40,675 nt of DNA from Lewinellaceae bacterium (lineage in GTDB: Bacteria > Bacteroidota > Bacteroidia > Chitinophagales > Saprospiraceae): NCBI GenBank assembly GCA_020636445.1, contig JACJXV010000034.1:1-40675 (forward strand). The letters run 5' to 3'. This document shows, one piece after another, positions 1-9,800 of this stretch. Position 1 is the stretch's first letter; each line of letters starts with the position of its first letter. The position numbers were made by a program, and so were the translations under genes. The notes beneath the pieces are model-generated. The model saw only the letters and a list, made by a program, of their open reading frames with translations. It was not told the DNA's origin and made no database searches.

Positions 1-957
1 GCACTGGAACAAGCCTTAACCTACCTAAACAGTGGGCTAAGCTATATAGTGGAAATCGACTTGGAGAAATTCTTTGACCGTGTTAACCACGACCGATTAA
101 TGAGCCGCTTAAGCCAGGACATCGCGGACAAAGGAGTGTTGCGACTGATCAGAAGCTACCTCAATAGTGGAACGATGGAAAATGGACTAAGGCGTCGGAC
201 GGAAGAAGGAACACCACAAGGTGGCCCGTTGAGTCCCATCCTATCCAATATCGTATTAGACGAGCTGGACAAGGAACTGGAAAAACGAGGGCTCCGCTAT
301 GTACGCTATGCGGATGACATCAGTATCTTTGTGGGCAGCCAGCGAGCAGCCGAACGGGTACTGAGCGGAATCAGCGAGTGGATTGAACGGAAGTTGAAAC
401 TACGAGTAAACCGGGAGAAGAGCGGGATACGCCGTCCTGGCGGAGGGCAACTGCTGGGTTTTGGGTTCTGGCATGGGAAAGGAGGAGAGATCCGCAGCCG
501 AGTGAGTGATAAGTCTTACGAACGCCTGAAAGAAAAGATCAGGAAGCTGACTAGCCGCAGCTGGTCGATGAGTATGGATGACCGTATCGGAAAACTGATG
601 CAAATCACGCGGGGTTGGATCAATTACTTTGGACATGCAGATGCCAAGAAAATGCTCAGGGCACTAGACAAGTGGACACAAGCACGCCTACGGATGTGTA
701 TCTGGAAAGGGTGGAAGCGGGTGAAAACAAGAATAGCGGGCCTGCGAAAACTTGGAGTCAACCGGAACGAGGCCTATCTGTGGGGTAACACCCGCAAGGG
801 ATATTGGCGCATAGCCCACAGTCCTATTCTGCAAAGGAGTATCACTTGCGAACGCCTGAAACAAAAGGGATACATTCCACTAATGGAACTGTATACCCAT
901 CGTCGACAAACGCTAATGAACCGCCGTGATACGCGACCCGTACGTCCGGTGGTGTGA
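1..957 (+). CDS. Group II intron reverse transcriptase/maturase, C-terminal part
   Basis: This multifunctional intron protein copies the intron RNA into DNA and assists its splicing. The frame is open from base 1 (first codon GCA), so the true start lies before the window; the GTG at 49 is internal. Visible features are the RT block with IDLEKFFDRVNHD, the GTPQGGPLSPILSN block, and the catalytic YADD motif at 307-318. These are followed by a maturase (X) domain at roughly 540-720 with a RGWINYFG motif. The protein ends soon after the X domain without HNH endonuclease cysteines. The last codons (918-957) overlap the domain V RNA, so the same bases serve as codons and as catalytic RNA. The frame is intact as far as it can be seen. 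Confidence 0.95.
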   Translation, partial: ALEQALTYLNSGLSYIVEIDLEKFFDRVNHDRLMSRLSQDIADKGVLRLIRSYLNSGTMENGLRRRTEEGTPQGGPLSPILSNIVLDELDKELEKRGLRYVRYADDISIFVGSQRAAERVLSGISEWIERKLKLRVNREKSGIRRPGGGQLLGFGFWHGKGGEIRSRVSDKSYERLKEKIRKLTSRSWSMSMDDRIGKLMQITRGWINYFGHADAKKMLRALDKWTQARLRMCIWKGWKRVKTRIAGLRKLGVNRNEAYLWGNTRKGYWRIAHSPILQRSITCERLKQKGYIPLMELYTHRRQTLMNRRDTRPVRPVV

Positions 958-1033
958 GAGGACGAAAGTTAATCGCACCACCTTTGTGGAAGACCGCAGG
1001 TATAAATGGTGGATTAACTTTCTCCTACTCGAT
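918..1033 (+). ncRNA. Group II intron domains V and VI
   Basis: Domain V spans 918-953. Its lower stem pairs 920-926 with 947-953 and includes a CGC triad (922-924) with a G-U wobble. A two-base bulge lies at 945-946, and an upper stem is capped at about 934-938. Domain VI pairs GAG (956-958) with CTC (1028-1030) and AGGA (959-962) with TCCT (1023-1026), leaving A1027 bulged. The stem continues with 964-973 against 1013-1022, then CCACC (978-982) against GGTGG (1008-1012). The bulged A seven bases before the end is the canonical branch point. The helix is longer than the minimal domain VI. Pairings were found by eye. Confidence 0.85.
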
Positions 1034-1292
1034 TTATTTACTTGCTCATGGAAGGGGTAGAATACTTACGGAAATATCATATCTTTATAGGGCTCTCCCC
1101 TTATTCCATTCAGCAGTTGTCTATGTCCCTTGCCGATTTTCCAATGCTGTAATTTTGCCAGTAAAGATTACTTTCGTTAGGGTCTGCCTCTTGGTAGAAT
1201 CCAGCGTGTTAATTGAGTTTTTAGGTGCATTCCCCCAGCACCAGCAGGTATTTATGCTAAATACCTGAGCAGTTTTAACAAATCATTTCGAT
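1034..1292. other. Intergenic: intron 3' flank and P1 leader
   Basis: This stretch of 259 bases lies between the intron end and the start of P1. No convincing gene is visible. A frame stays open across the intron junction to 1268, but its translation resembles no protein family and half of it comes from the intron RNA. The segment should hold the P1 promoter if the intron does not supply it. Confidence 0.5.
1150..1157 (+). promoter_or_regulatory. Possible -7 element TAATTTTG upstream of P1
   Basis: The octamer matches the Bacteroidota -7 consensus TAnnTTTG. A TTG at 1130-1132 lies 17 bases upstream, somewhat shorter than the usual 19-21. The leader to the P1 start codon would be about 130 bases. 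Support is by motif only. Confidence 0.3.
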
Positions 1293-4200
1293 ATGGGGTC
1301 GATTTTATGGACGGCTTGGGTGGTTCTGGCTATGTGGCAATCACCCACTTCCTTTCAACAGGTGCAGGCAACTTCTGCTATGCAAACAACGGAGCTGGGA
1401 AGCTGTAGCTGCCAACAAGAAGTGACCGTTTCCCTGAACGGGCTATGTAGTTTTACTCTTACCCTGGCTAATGTTGGATTGGGGAATTGTCCCGCTTCCT
1501 ACCAGATCCTCGTCAATGATCCTCAACCCAATAATGGAGCTACCGTTGATTGTGTAGGACGATGGCCTTATACTGTCGTTACCGCTAAAGGAGAAAAGGT
1601 CTGTGGTGGAACGATTATCGCCGTTGATGCTACCGGCCCGCAGGTCATTAGCTGGCAAGGACGGCAAGATACATTTTGGTGTGTTAATTTGTCTGCTGTT
1701 CTGGACCAATCCGCCAGCTATACGAATCCTGCTTATCCTTATTACACAGGCCAGCCTGTTTTTCGGGATAATTGCTTCCAGTGTGGGTGTAGTTCAATCC
1801 AGCTTACTGTTACCGATCGGGTAGAATGGTTGTCATGTCCTGACCTGCGAAAATTGGGTGTGTATGCCCGGGTTTTCCGGCAATTTCGTGGTAAAGACTG
1901 TCGGGGAAATACAACAGATACTACCCAGGTTATTCAGTTTAAGCGACCGGCCTGGCAGGATTTTACAGCCAAGGATACACTCCGGGTCTCCGCATGTAGT
2001 TTAAATGACATTCAGGGAGGGCTCTCAGCTTTGATTAAGCAAGGGGTAAGTATTCCCAATCCCTATGACCCCCGGCATCCCCAGGTAAGCTTGTTAGAGC
2101 TGTCCTGCGGCTATACTACTGCGTATTCGACAACCTCTTTTTCAACCTGTGATAATGGCCAAATCTGGTTGGTTGATCTCTCCATCAAGGATCAGTGCGG
2201 GGTTGGCACTGGCCGGGATTCTTTATGGATTGTCCTCGCTGATCAGGAAGCACCCCAAATTAAACACCCCAACCAAGTGTTTACCCTCCCCACGGGACCA
2301 ACCGACTGTACTGCGTCACTGCCCTTGGATCCAATAGCCCTAAGACAGCTCTTTGGCCTCCAAATCACGGACAATTGTACGGCTAATCCTGCGGTAACCT
2401 ATCGCGTTCAATCTAAAGGAATGGTTTTTGGCGGGTTAGCTATTCCCGGGCCTACCTGGCAAGAGCCGCCTTATGTCCGCATTACGCAGGGAGGGCGCAC
2501 TAGTATCAATGGCCTCCCCATTTTCGAGCACCGCCTCCTGATTCAGGCTAAAGATGGTTGCGGGAATGAACGTCGGGATACCTTGTATTTTACAGTTCAG
2601 GATAAAACTCCTCCGCTGGTAAGCTGTGATGATCAGCTTAACGTAACCCTGACGGCGAGCGTTGGTCCGGGAGGGGAGGACCGTATTGCCTACGCTTCCG
2701 TCTCGGTTGCGGATATTAATGAGGGTTCAACGGATAATTGTCTGTTAACCGAACTATTGGCATACCGGATAGTGCCGGCATCTTGCCTGAATAACTTCAG
2801 CTTTAACCCCGACTACGATCTGGATGGGGATGACGACATGCTGGAGCATTTCACCCGAATTGAGTCGGGGCCTTATACCGGAAGTTACCAATCACCAGCG
2901 CTACTTTATGTGGAGTTTTTTTGTTGTGATGCCGGGCAGGAAGTCCCAGTCTTTTTAGTTGCCCGTGACCAGGCAGGAAATACGAATACCTGCGAGTCGA
3001 GTATTAAGGTAACGGATAATACCATTCCTCAGGTGATTTCGCTGCCACCCACCATTACTGTTTATTGTCAGGATTTTACGGTAAGTGCTGATTTACATAA
3101 CCCGACTAAAGCGGATGAGCGCTTTGGTAAACCGGTATTAGCGGGGTCGGAATGCCAAGACCTACCCCTGGAATATACCCTTGATTCCTTATTGGAATGC
3201 GGGAGTGGTTATTACCGACGGCACTGGAAAGTGCGTAAGACAATAGAGGGCCGCGAAGTATTGGTTGATTTGGGTAGTCAAATTATCACCGTATTACCCG
3301 TCCATGAATATGCGATTTACTTTCCGGCGGACGTTACGGGTACTTGCGCAACAGTAGATGGTGGGGGAGTGGTCCTCTCGGAAATGGCCTGTGATGTGCT
3401 GGCGGTAAATACCGCTGATTCTCCATATAGTGCTAATAACGATGCCTGCCGGCAAGTTTTTCGAACCCACACAGTAATTAACTGGTGTGAATTCAGTGAA
3501 TGGCAATCGCGTTGTACTGACCAGATTGATCCAATGCAATTTGCGCAAGTTGTACCCCGGTTTTGGGACCAGAACAAGGATGGGGATACCAGGGATATTT
3601 ATGATATTCCCAATGGAGCAGGACGATGGCTCCTGGTTCGCGATCGGGAAGCAACGAATACACAATACACCACCGGGATAGCAGGTAAGCCGAATGGGGT
3701 GGAGGAGATCTATTTAAGTCGTACACAGGATATCCACCCAGCCAAACGCGTTTTTCCCTATGTAAGTCCGGCAAGTAACCTACCTGGTGGGCTGGGGTCT
3801 GTTTTTGTTTTTGATGATATCTCCATTGAAAACTTTTGTCAACCGCTGACGAATGCCTATGGGACCATTGAGCAGGTACCTACGTTTGCCTGGCAATACA
3901 CCCAGCTTATCCGTTGGCAGGACACCCTTCCTCCAATAGTCACTGCTCCTCCAGGGGAAATCAGCGGAACTGCTTCTTCGCAGACCTGCACGGGACTACT
4001 TCAGGTGATGCTTCGCGTGGAGGATAATTGCCTGGAAGCATTAACGGTCAATCAAGTTCGCATCGCCCTTGAGCAAGGCCCAAACTGGGTTTCGCCTGCA
4101 AAATTTCAACCAGGGTGGGTAAGTCCTGTGGTGCTCAATGGCCAACTGAATATCCAGGTAGCAAACCTTCCCTTAGGCAAACATAATTTAGAAGTGACGG

Positions 4201-5864
4201 TTAGCGATTATTGCGGTAACCCAACAACCTTGCGTTTGCCCTTTTTGATTCGGGATACAACAGGTCCCGCCCTAGCCTGTAAGGGGAGTTTTACGATGAA
4301 CATTCTTCCTGATCCGGGCAATAATGAACCCTTTCTTGAGCTGTCGGCTTATGAGCTGATTACCGCCCCCGCTTATGATTGTTCGGGACAAAGTGCAACT
4401 GGTATGGATCCCGCTGGGCGAAGGTTAGTCACCCAGTATTCCATTAACCGCACCGGTGAGCCGGTTGATTCAGCCCAAAAAGTAATATTGATCAGTTGTG
4501 CGGATGCAGGCAGTACCCTTTTGGTCGAAACCCACGCCTGGGATGTTCTGGGTAATCAACAAGTTTGCACTACTGCCATACAGATTGGTGTGCTCGGTCA
4601 AGCCTGCGATCCCCCTTTCCCGGATTCCTTGCTAATAGGAGGGCAAATTTTTACAGAACCAGGTTATCCTGTTTCTCGTGTCAAAGTAAGTTTGAGTCAG
4701 GGGATGCAAGCCGAAGTATTCACAGATGACCTGGGAGCGTTTTTATTTGACTCGCTTCCTCCTGGCTTGGATTACACGCTGAAACCCGAGCGGGATGGTG
4801 ATGATATGTTAGGCGTTTCTACCTATGACCTGGTGCTCATTCAAAAACATATCCTGGGGGTAGAACCCTTTCAAAGTCCTTATCAACTGTTAGCCGCTGA
4901 TGTGAATAATAGCGGCGAAATTACCGTTGCTGACCTGGTACAGTTGCGACGGTTAATCCTGGGCTATTTTGCGGAACTACCCGACAACCGAAGTTGGCGT
5001 TTTGTGGATGCTTCGTTTACGTTTCCGGACCCGGTGGACCCCTGGAAAACAGTTTTTCCGGAGGTAATTAATTTTAATAATTTGTCCCGCACACGAATGG
5101 ATGCTGATTTTGTAGCTATAAAAATTGGTGACGTTAGTGAGAATGCTGGAGCTGTCCTCGCAGGAAGCAATGGCCTGGTTGCAGAAAAGAACTGGACACT
5201 GGAAATCCTGGCTTCTCCCCAGGAATTGTCTGGACAGCAAAAAATCCCCATTCGCCTGCCTGATCTTCGGCAGGTTGATGGGGTGCAGTTCGCTTTGGCC
5301 TGGAATCCAAAACAGCTGCCAATAAATCAGGTTTTACCTGGGGTTGCAGATGAACGCCACTATCGTATAGATCCAGCAAAAGGGCAGTTGACCTTCAGCT
5401 GGCATCCGGAAACCGCTGAAGATCGGCGTAAAGGAATGGTTTCGGATACCCTTTTCTGGTTAGCAGCAAGTCGAAGTGAAAAGATTCAGGCAGCTTTCTT
5501 CTTACCTGCTGCGGTTTTGCCGGGAGAGGTTTACGAAGAAGGGATTGGGCACCATTTAGCCCTGCAAATCCGGGATAAGAATATCACGAAGCGAGCATTA
5601 GCCTGGTTGGGCCAGAATATTCCTAACCCCTGGGTGTCTGCAACGACGGTACCTTATTTCGTTCCTGAGGCCGGGCCGGTGTTGATTACGTTGACTGACC
5701 TACTGGGGCGCCCCCATTGGCGGAATACTCAAATGGTAGCCGCAGGGGAACAACTGCTTCCGTTAACCCGGAATATGGTGCCAGGACCGGGAATTTATCG
5801 AATTACCCTGGTTTGGCAAGGTGAAATCCTCTCGCGTACCTTAATTTTACAGCCAGACAGATAA
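1293..5864 (+). CDS. P1: giant secreted dockerin-like / T9SS type A protein, 1523 aa
   Basis: Probable cell-surface protein exported by the Sec and type IX systems. The start is the first ATG after an in-frame stop at 1266. It is followed by a weak hydrophobic signal segment (about residues 4-15), less basic than those of its paralogues. The cysteine-rich core (about 35-1110) contains Ig/HYR-like units with DNC and GN...C motifs, and an acidic DLDGDDD loop near residue 505 that could bind calcium. A carboxypeptidase-regulatory-like domain follows at about 1115-1167. Next come two dockerin-like motifs near 1168 and 1202 (GVSTYDLVLIQKHILG and DVNNSGEITVADLVQLRRL) and a KIGDVS motif near 1278. 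A cohesin-like beta region (about 1300-1425) precedes the T9SS sorting domain (about 1437-1523), which starts at NIPNPW. The core is paralogous to P2 and P3. The phosphatase gene starts 7 bases after the stop, suggesting co-transcription. The ligand is unknown. Confidence 0.9.
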   Translation: MGSILWTAWVVLAMWQSPTSFQQVQATSAMQTTELGSCSCQQEVTVSLNGLCSFTLTLANVGLGNCPASYQILVNDPQPNNGATVDCVGRWPYTVVTAKGEKVCGGTIIAVDATGPQVISWQGRQDTFWCVNLSAVLDQSASYTNPAYPYYTGQPVFRDNCFQCGCSSIQLTVTDRVEWLSCPDLRKLGVYARVFRQFRGKDCRGNTTDTTQVIQFKRPAWQDFTAKDTLRVSACSLNDIQGGLSALIKQGVSIPNPYDPRHPQVSLLELSCGYTTAYSTTSFSTCDNGQIWLVDLSIKDQCGVGTGRDSLWIVLADQEAPQIKHPNQVFTLPTGPTDCTASLPLDPIALRQLFGLQITDNCTANPAVTYRVQSKGMVFGGLAIPGPTWQEPPYVRITQGGRTSINGLPIFEHRLLIQAKDGCGNERRDTLYFTVQDKTPPLVSCDDQLNVTLTASVGPGGEDRIAYASVSVADINEGSTDNCLLTELLAYRIVPASCLNNFSFNPDYDLDGDDDMLEHFTRIESGPYTGSYQSPALLYVEFFCCDAGQEVPVFLVARDQAGNTNTCESSIKVTDNTIPQVISLPPTITVYCQDFTVSADLHNPTKADERFGKPVLAGSECQDLPLEYTLDSLLECGSGYYRRHWKVRKTIEGREVLVDLGSQIITVLPVHEYAIYFPADVTGTCATVDGGGVVLSEMACDVLAVNTADSPYSANNDACRQVFRTHTVINWCEFSEWQSRCTDQIDPMQFAQVVPRFWDQNKDGDTRDIYDIPNGAGRWLLVRDREATNTQYTTGIAGKPNGVEEIYLSRTQDIHPAKRVFPYVSPASNLPGGLGSVFVFDDISIENFCQPLTNAYGTIEQVPTFAWQYTQLIRWQDTLPPIVTAPPGEISGTASSQTCTGLLQVMLRVEDNCLEALTVNQVRIALEQGPNWVSPAKFQPGWVSPVVLNGQLNIQVANLPLGKHNLEVTVSDYCGNPTTLRLPFLIRDTTGPALACKGSFTMNILPDPGNNEPFLELSAYELITAPAYDCSGQSATGMDPAGRRLVTQYSINRTGEPVDSAQKVILISCADAGSTLLVETHAWDVLGNQQVCTTAIQIGVLGQACDPPFPDSLLIGGQIFTEPGYPVSRVKVSLSQGMQAEVFTDDLGAFLFDSLPPGLDYTLKPERDGDDMLGVSTYDLVLIQKHILGVEPFQSPYQLLAADVNNSGEITVADLVQLRRLILGYFAELPDNRSWRFVDASFTFPDPVDPWKTVFPEVINFNNLSRTRMDADFVAIKIGDVSENAGAVLAGSNGLVAEKNWTLEILASPQELSGQQKIPIRLPDLRQVDGVQFALAWNPKQLPINQVLPGVADERHYRIDPAKGQLTFSWHPETAEDRRKGMVSDTLFWLAASRSEKIQAAFFLPAAVLPGEVYEEGIGHHLALQIRDKNITKRALAWLGQNIPNPWVSATTVPYFVPEAGPVLITLTDLLGRPHWRNTQMVAAGEQLLPLTRNMVPGPGIYRITLVWQGEILSRTLILQPDR

Positions 5865-5871
5865 TTGCTGT

Positions 5872-6558
5872 ATGGCTCGGTATGCTATTTCTGATATTCA
5901 CGGATGTGCAGTAACCTTTTCCCGCTTATTGGAAAAGATCGGCTTCGAGCAGGAGGATCAATTGTTCTTGCTAGGTGATTATATTGATCGCGGCCCCAAT
6001 AGCAAGGGTGTTTTGGATATTATTCTCCAGTTTCACGCGGCAGGAAGGACATTGCATTGCCTGCGGGGGAATCATGAAGCCATGCTGCTTAATGCCCTGG
6101 CAGCCCCGGATAATACACTCCTGAGTACCCTGTGGCTGCAAAATGGGGGAAGAATAACCCTGGAAAGCTTTGGTGTCTCCCGGCTGGCTGATATTCCGGA
6201 TCGCTATCTTGAATTTTTGCATGGACTTTCCTGGTATTTGGAAACACCTGGATATATTCTGGTCCATGCCGGCTTGGATTTTTTTGATCCCAACCCCCTG
6301 GAAAATCAAGTAGCTATGCTCTGGAGCAGAGCCTGGTATGCTGATGTTAACCAGGAATGGCTAGGGGAAAGGAAGATCATTCACGGACACACACCTGTGA
6401 TCCGCTCAGCGATCGAAAAGCAACTCTCTGACCTGGAATCCACTTCATGGTTGGATATCGATGCAGGTTGTGTTTATCATGATCGTCCAGGCTTCGGACA
6501 ACTATGTGCTTTTAATTTGGATACCCAACAACTTACTTTCATTCCCTTTTCAGGATAA
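5872..6558 (+). CDS. PPP-family serine/threonine-type metallophosphoesterase
   Basis: This 228 aa enzyme should hydrolyse phosphoesters with two bound metal ions. All family motifs are present: SDIHG (7-11), GDYIDRG (35-41), GNHE (66-69), HAG (132-134) and HGHTP (171-175). The length fits bacterial PrpA/PrpB-type protein phosphatases. The related ApaH diadenosine tetraphosphatases are usually longer, but the true substrate, phosphoprotein or nucleotide, cannot be read from sequence. No signal peptide is visible, so it acts in the cytoplasm. The gene begins 7 bases after P1 stops and is followed by a likely terminator, so it was probably transcribed with P1. A cytoplasmic phosphatase between surface-protein paralogues is an unusual placement. 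Confidence 0.9.
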   Translation: MARYAISDIHGCAVTFSRLLEKIGFEQEDQLFLLGDYIDRGPNSKGVLDIILQFHAAGRTLHCLRGNHEAMLLNALAAPDNTLLSTLWLQNGGRITLESFGVSRLADIPDRYLEFLHGLSWYLETPGYILVHAGLDFFDPNPLENQVAMLWSRAWYADVNQEWLGERKIIHGHTPVIRSAIEKQLSDLESTSWLDIDAGCVYHDRPGFGQLCAFNLDTQQLTFIPFSG

Positions 6559-6573
6559 CTTGCTGCTAACTCC

Positions 6574-6605
6574 AAATACCAGGAATGTTAATATGGTATT
6601 TTTTT
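6574..6605 (+). terminator. Probable intrinsic terminator after the phosphatase
   Basis: AAATACCA (6574-6581) pairs with TGGTATTT (6594-6601) around a 12-base loop, and a T run to 6605 follows. The stem is A/T-rich and therefore weak. Its place just after the phosphatase stop and before the next promoter candidate supports the call. Confidence 0.55.
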
Positions 6606-6615
6606 GCGGAGATAA

Positions 6616-6646
6616 TTGGTTTATAACCCCCATCCGGCTATTTTTG
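6616..6646 (+). promoter_or_regulatory. Probable Bacteroidota promoter for P2
   Basis: TTG at 6616-6618 and TATTTTTG at 6639-6646 are separated by 20 bases, matching the -33/-7 architecture (TTTG, 19-21 bases, TAnnTTTG) of the major Bacteroidota sigma factor. Transcription would start near 6653, giving P2 a leader of about 160 bases. The leader contains a hairpin with CTTTTGC (6727-6733) and GCAAAAG (6739-6745). Confidence 0.55.
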
Positions 6647-6814
6647 TAACACTAGACGACCACTATGTTCCACCTAAGGAACCGTTTTTAATCCGTTAAT
6701 CAGTTCTATCACGACCCATTACCAGGCTTTTGCTTTCGGCAAAAGAGGCTTAGGCTATTTACTATTATTGATCATGTACTTTTCAATGGGTTTACAAATC
6801 CAGCGATTGGGAGC

Positions 6815-9800
6815 ATGATGAAGAATTATCCCATGAAGCTATTTTTACTCCGCAGTGTATTAACGGTTATTGTCTTCTTTGCACTGGTTTCCCAAGGTGT
6901 GACGCAAACGTGTGTAGGCCAGGCTGCTGTGGCTGGTACTGTCGAATTGATTGATTCACTTGCGCTTTGCGGCGGGGATACTTTACGGGTCAAGGTCCTG
7001 GGTAATAAAGACAACCCTGCATTTCTAACCCGTTTTTTACTCACCGATACCAATGGCCGTTTATTGGTCGTCGACAATACGACTGGCTTTTTCCCCAATC
7101 TGCCAGAGGGGACCTATGTCGTTTACAGTTACAATTTTCATTTTAACAATAATGCCGAATTTCCACCAGTATTGGGGGGGCAGATCAATGACCTGCTAAA
7201 CTCTTCATACGGTTGCTTTGATTTAAGCACCGGCTTGCGGGTTACCGTCAGCAGCGGAGAACCTCCAATGGCTCTTTGCCGAAAAGATACCATCCCTGTA
7301 TATTTGGATAGTTTGGGGAGGGTTGTGCTCAATCCCCTGGCGGTAGATGCGGGAAGTAAAGACGATTGTACACTGGATACCCTTCTATTGGTTCCGGACA
7401 CCCTCTGGTGTCCCGCAATCGGTATCCAGGCAGTGTTGCTCATTGCCGTCGATAGAGCTGGCAACCGCGACACCTGCATAGCTACAATCGAAGTTTTAGA
7501 CACTATTGCTCCGCAGGCAATCTGCGGTGAACTGACCCTGGCATTGGACGCTACCGGCATTGCAGTAGTAAACCCGAATGACCTTTCTATTGAGCAATGG
7601 GATAATTGTGGGATTGATAGCCTTTGGATTGCTCAAGACACCTTCCGGGTGGCTGATTTGGGGCAGCAAACAGTGGCTTTTCATGTGCGTGATTCCTCAG
7701 GAAACAGGGATACCTGTTTCTGGGCGATTACTATCATTGATACGCTGCCTCCCGTTGCCTTATGTCAACCGGTAACCCTGGCATTGGATGAAGGAGGTGA
7801 GGCGCTGTTATCCGCAGCTCTGGTAGATGCCGGCAGTACGGATAATAGCGGGATTATAACGAGCATTGGCATTAATCGGAATGTCTTTACCTGTGCAGAA
7901 AAAGGCCAATGGCCGATTACCCTGATGGTAACGGATGGCAGTGGAAATATTAGCGCTTGCGCTACCACGGTAACCGTGCTGGATACTACACCTCCGCAAT
8001 TGACTTGCCAACCCATAACCTTGTTGCTGGACCCAGCTGGGCTGGCGACGCTGGAGCCCTCCGACCTGGTTTTGGAAAACATGGACAATTGTGGAATTCC
8101 GGAATTGTCCATTAGTCAATCGACCTTTAGTTGTACTGACCTTGGCCTTCGGGAAATATCACTTACCGCCACGGATGCCAGTGGCAATGAGGCTTCCTGT
8201 AGGGTAGCGGTGACCGTTCTGGACACGATTTCTCCGAAGGTTTCCTGTGGAGTAACTCCCCTTTTTCTGGACGCAGGAGGAAAGGCCTCTCTTAGCGCGG
8301 AACAAGTGAGTGCATCCAGTGATAATTGTGTATTAGCATTGCGTACGCTGGAGAAATCAACTTTTACCTGTACTGACCTCGGACTTCAAACAGTGCTGGT
8401 TACCGTTGAAGATGGCAGTGGAAACAAATCAAATTGTGCTGCGCAAATTACGGTAAGCGATACTATTTCTCCGGTTGCTTTATGCAAACCTGCAACCATA
8501 TACCTGGGCCAGGATGGTACCGCTTTGCTCCCTGCTGCAGCTATCAATGCCGGCAGTACCGATAATTGTGGTGAACTTGCCAGTATTGGCGTCAGCCGCG
8601 CGGAGTTCAACTGCCAAACTACGGGTACTCACCCCATTGTGCTAACGGTTACCGATGGTAGTGGAAATATGGCTACCTGCCAAACAACAGTTACCGTCAT
8701 CGATACCATCCAACCAGTAGTAACCTGCCGCCCGGCCAGTATTTTCCTGGATACACAAGGGCAAGCGACCCTTTCCCCGGCTCAGATTAATGAGGGTAGC
8801 AGGGATAATTGTGGCGCTTTACTATTGCGCATTAGTAAAACTAACTTCTCCTGCGCCGATCGGGGTGTGCAATCTGTTGTCCTCACCGGAACCGATGCCT
8901 TTGGTCGCCAGGCATCCTGTAGCACTTCGGTTTCCGTTTTAGATACAATCTCCCCGGTAGCGCAATGTAACTCCCGGGTGACCTTATTCCTGGATACCGA
9001 AGGCAAAGCAACTCTTTCACCTCTCGTATTAGATAATAATTCATCGGATAACTGCGGGAGTATTGTCAGTTGGACCACTAGCAAGACATCATTTAATTGC
9101 GCTGACTTGGGTGAACAGCGCGTAACCTTAACCATTCAGGATGCCTCCGGGAATAGCTCCTCCTGCTCAACCTTGGTAATGGTTAGGGATACCATTGCTC
9201 CCCGGGTAACTTGCCAGCCCGTTAGTCTTTATCTGGATGCTGCGGGGGTGGCCGACCTTTCTGTGACACAGGTTCATGGGGGCAGTACCGATAATTGTGG
9301 AACGATAACAGGCTTGGCTCTAAGCCGTTCCCGGTTTACCTGTGCCGATATAGTTCAGCCTCCACGGGTGACGTTGGTGGCTATTGATGGGCAGGGGAAT
9401 GAAGCATCCTGCTCAGCGTTGATAACCATTCTGGACACCATCCCTCCGAAAGCTGTTTGTACAGATCAAGTCGTTTACCTGGATGCAGGCGGAAAGGCTA
9501 CTTTGGATCCGGAGCTCGTAGGCCTGGGCAGTACGGACAATTGTTCCCTGGGGGAAGAAATGACCCTGGATAAAGCCACATTTTCCTGTCTGGATGTTGG
9601 TCAGGGCAGGGTGACGCTAACGGTAAAAGACCGCCTTGGAAACCTGGCTACCTGCACAGCAGAAGTGACTGTGCGGGATACCATCCGACCACAACCGCGG
9701 TGCCAACCCGCAAAAGTATACCTGGATGCTGGCGGCATTGCTAGTGTAAGCGTCAATCAGATTGATGCCGGCAGTACCGATAATTGTGGGCCACTTTCCA

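Larger units (their letters stand above)
1..1033 (+). mobile_element. Group II intron, 3' part (5' end outside window)
   Basis: The stretch holds the reverse transcriptase/maturase reading frame followed directly by structured domain V and VI RNA, which is the normal 3' order of a bacterial group II intron. The likely 3' splice junction follows the GAT at 1031-1033, because a bulged A at 1027 sits seven bases from that point, as expected for the branch-point adenosine. The 5' domains I-IV and the 5' exon lie before the window. No HNH endonuclease domain follows the maturase domain, so mobility, if any, would be of the endonuclease-lacking type. The structural class was not determined. Confidence 0.9.

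Noticed and set aside
954..1268. Reading frame after the maturase
   Set aside because: It starts within domain V/VI RNA, crosses the intron end and matches no family.
8782..9135. Antisense reading frame of 117 codons opposite the P2 repeats
   Set aside because: It mirrors the codon pattern of the repeats and has no start context or family likeness; similar antisense frames recur along P2.
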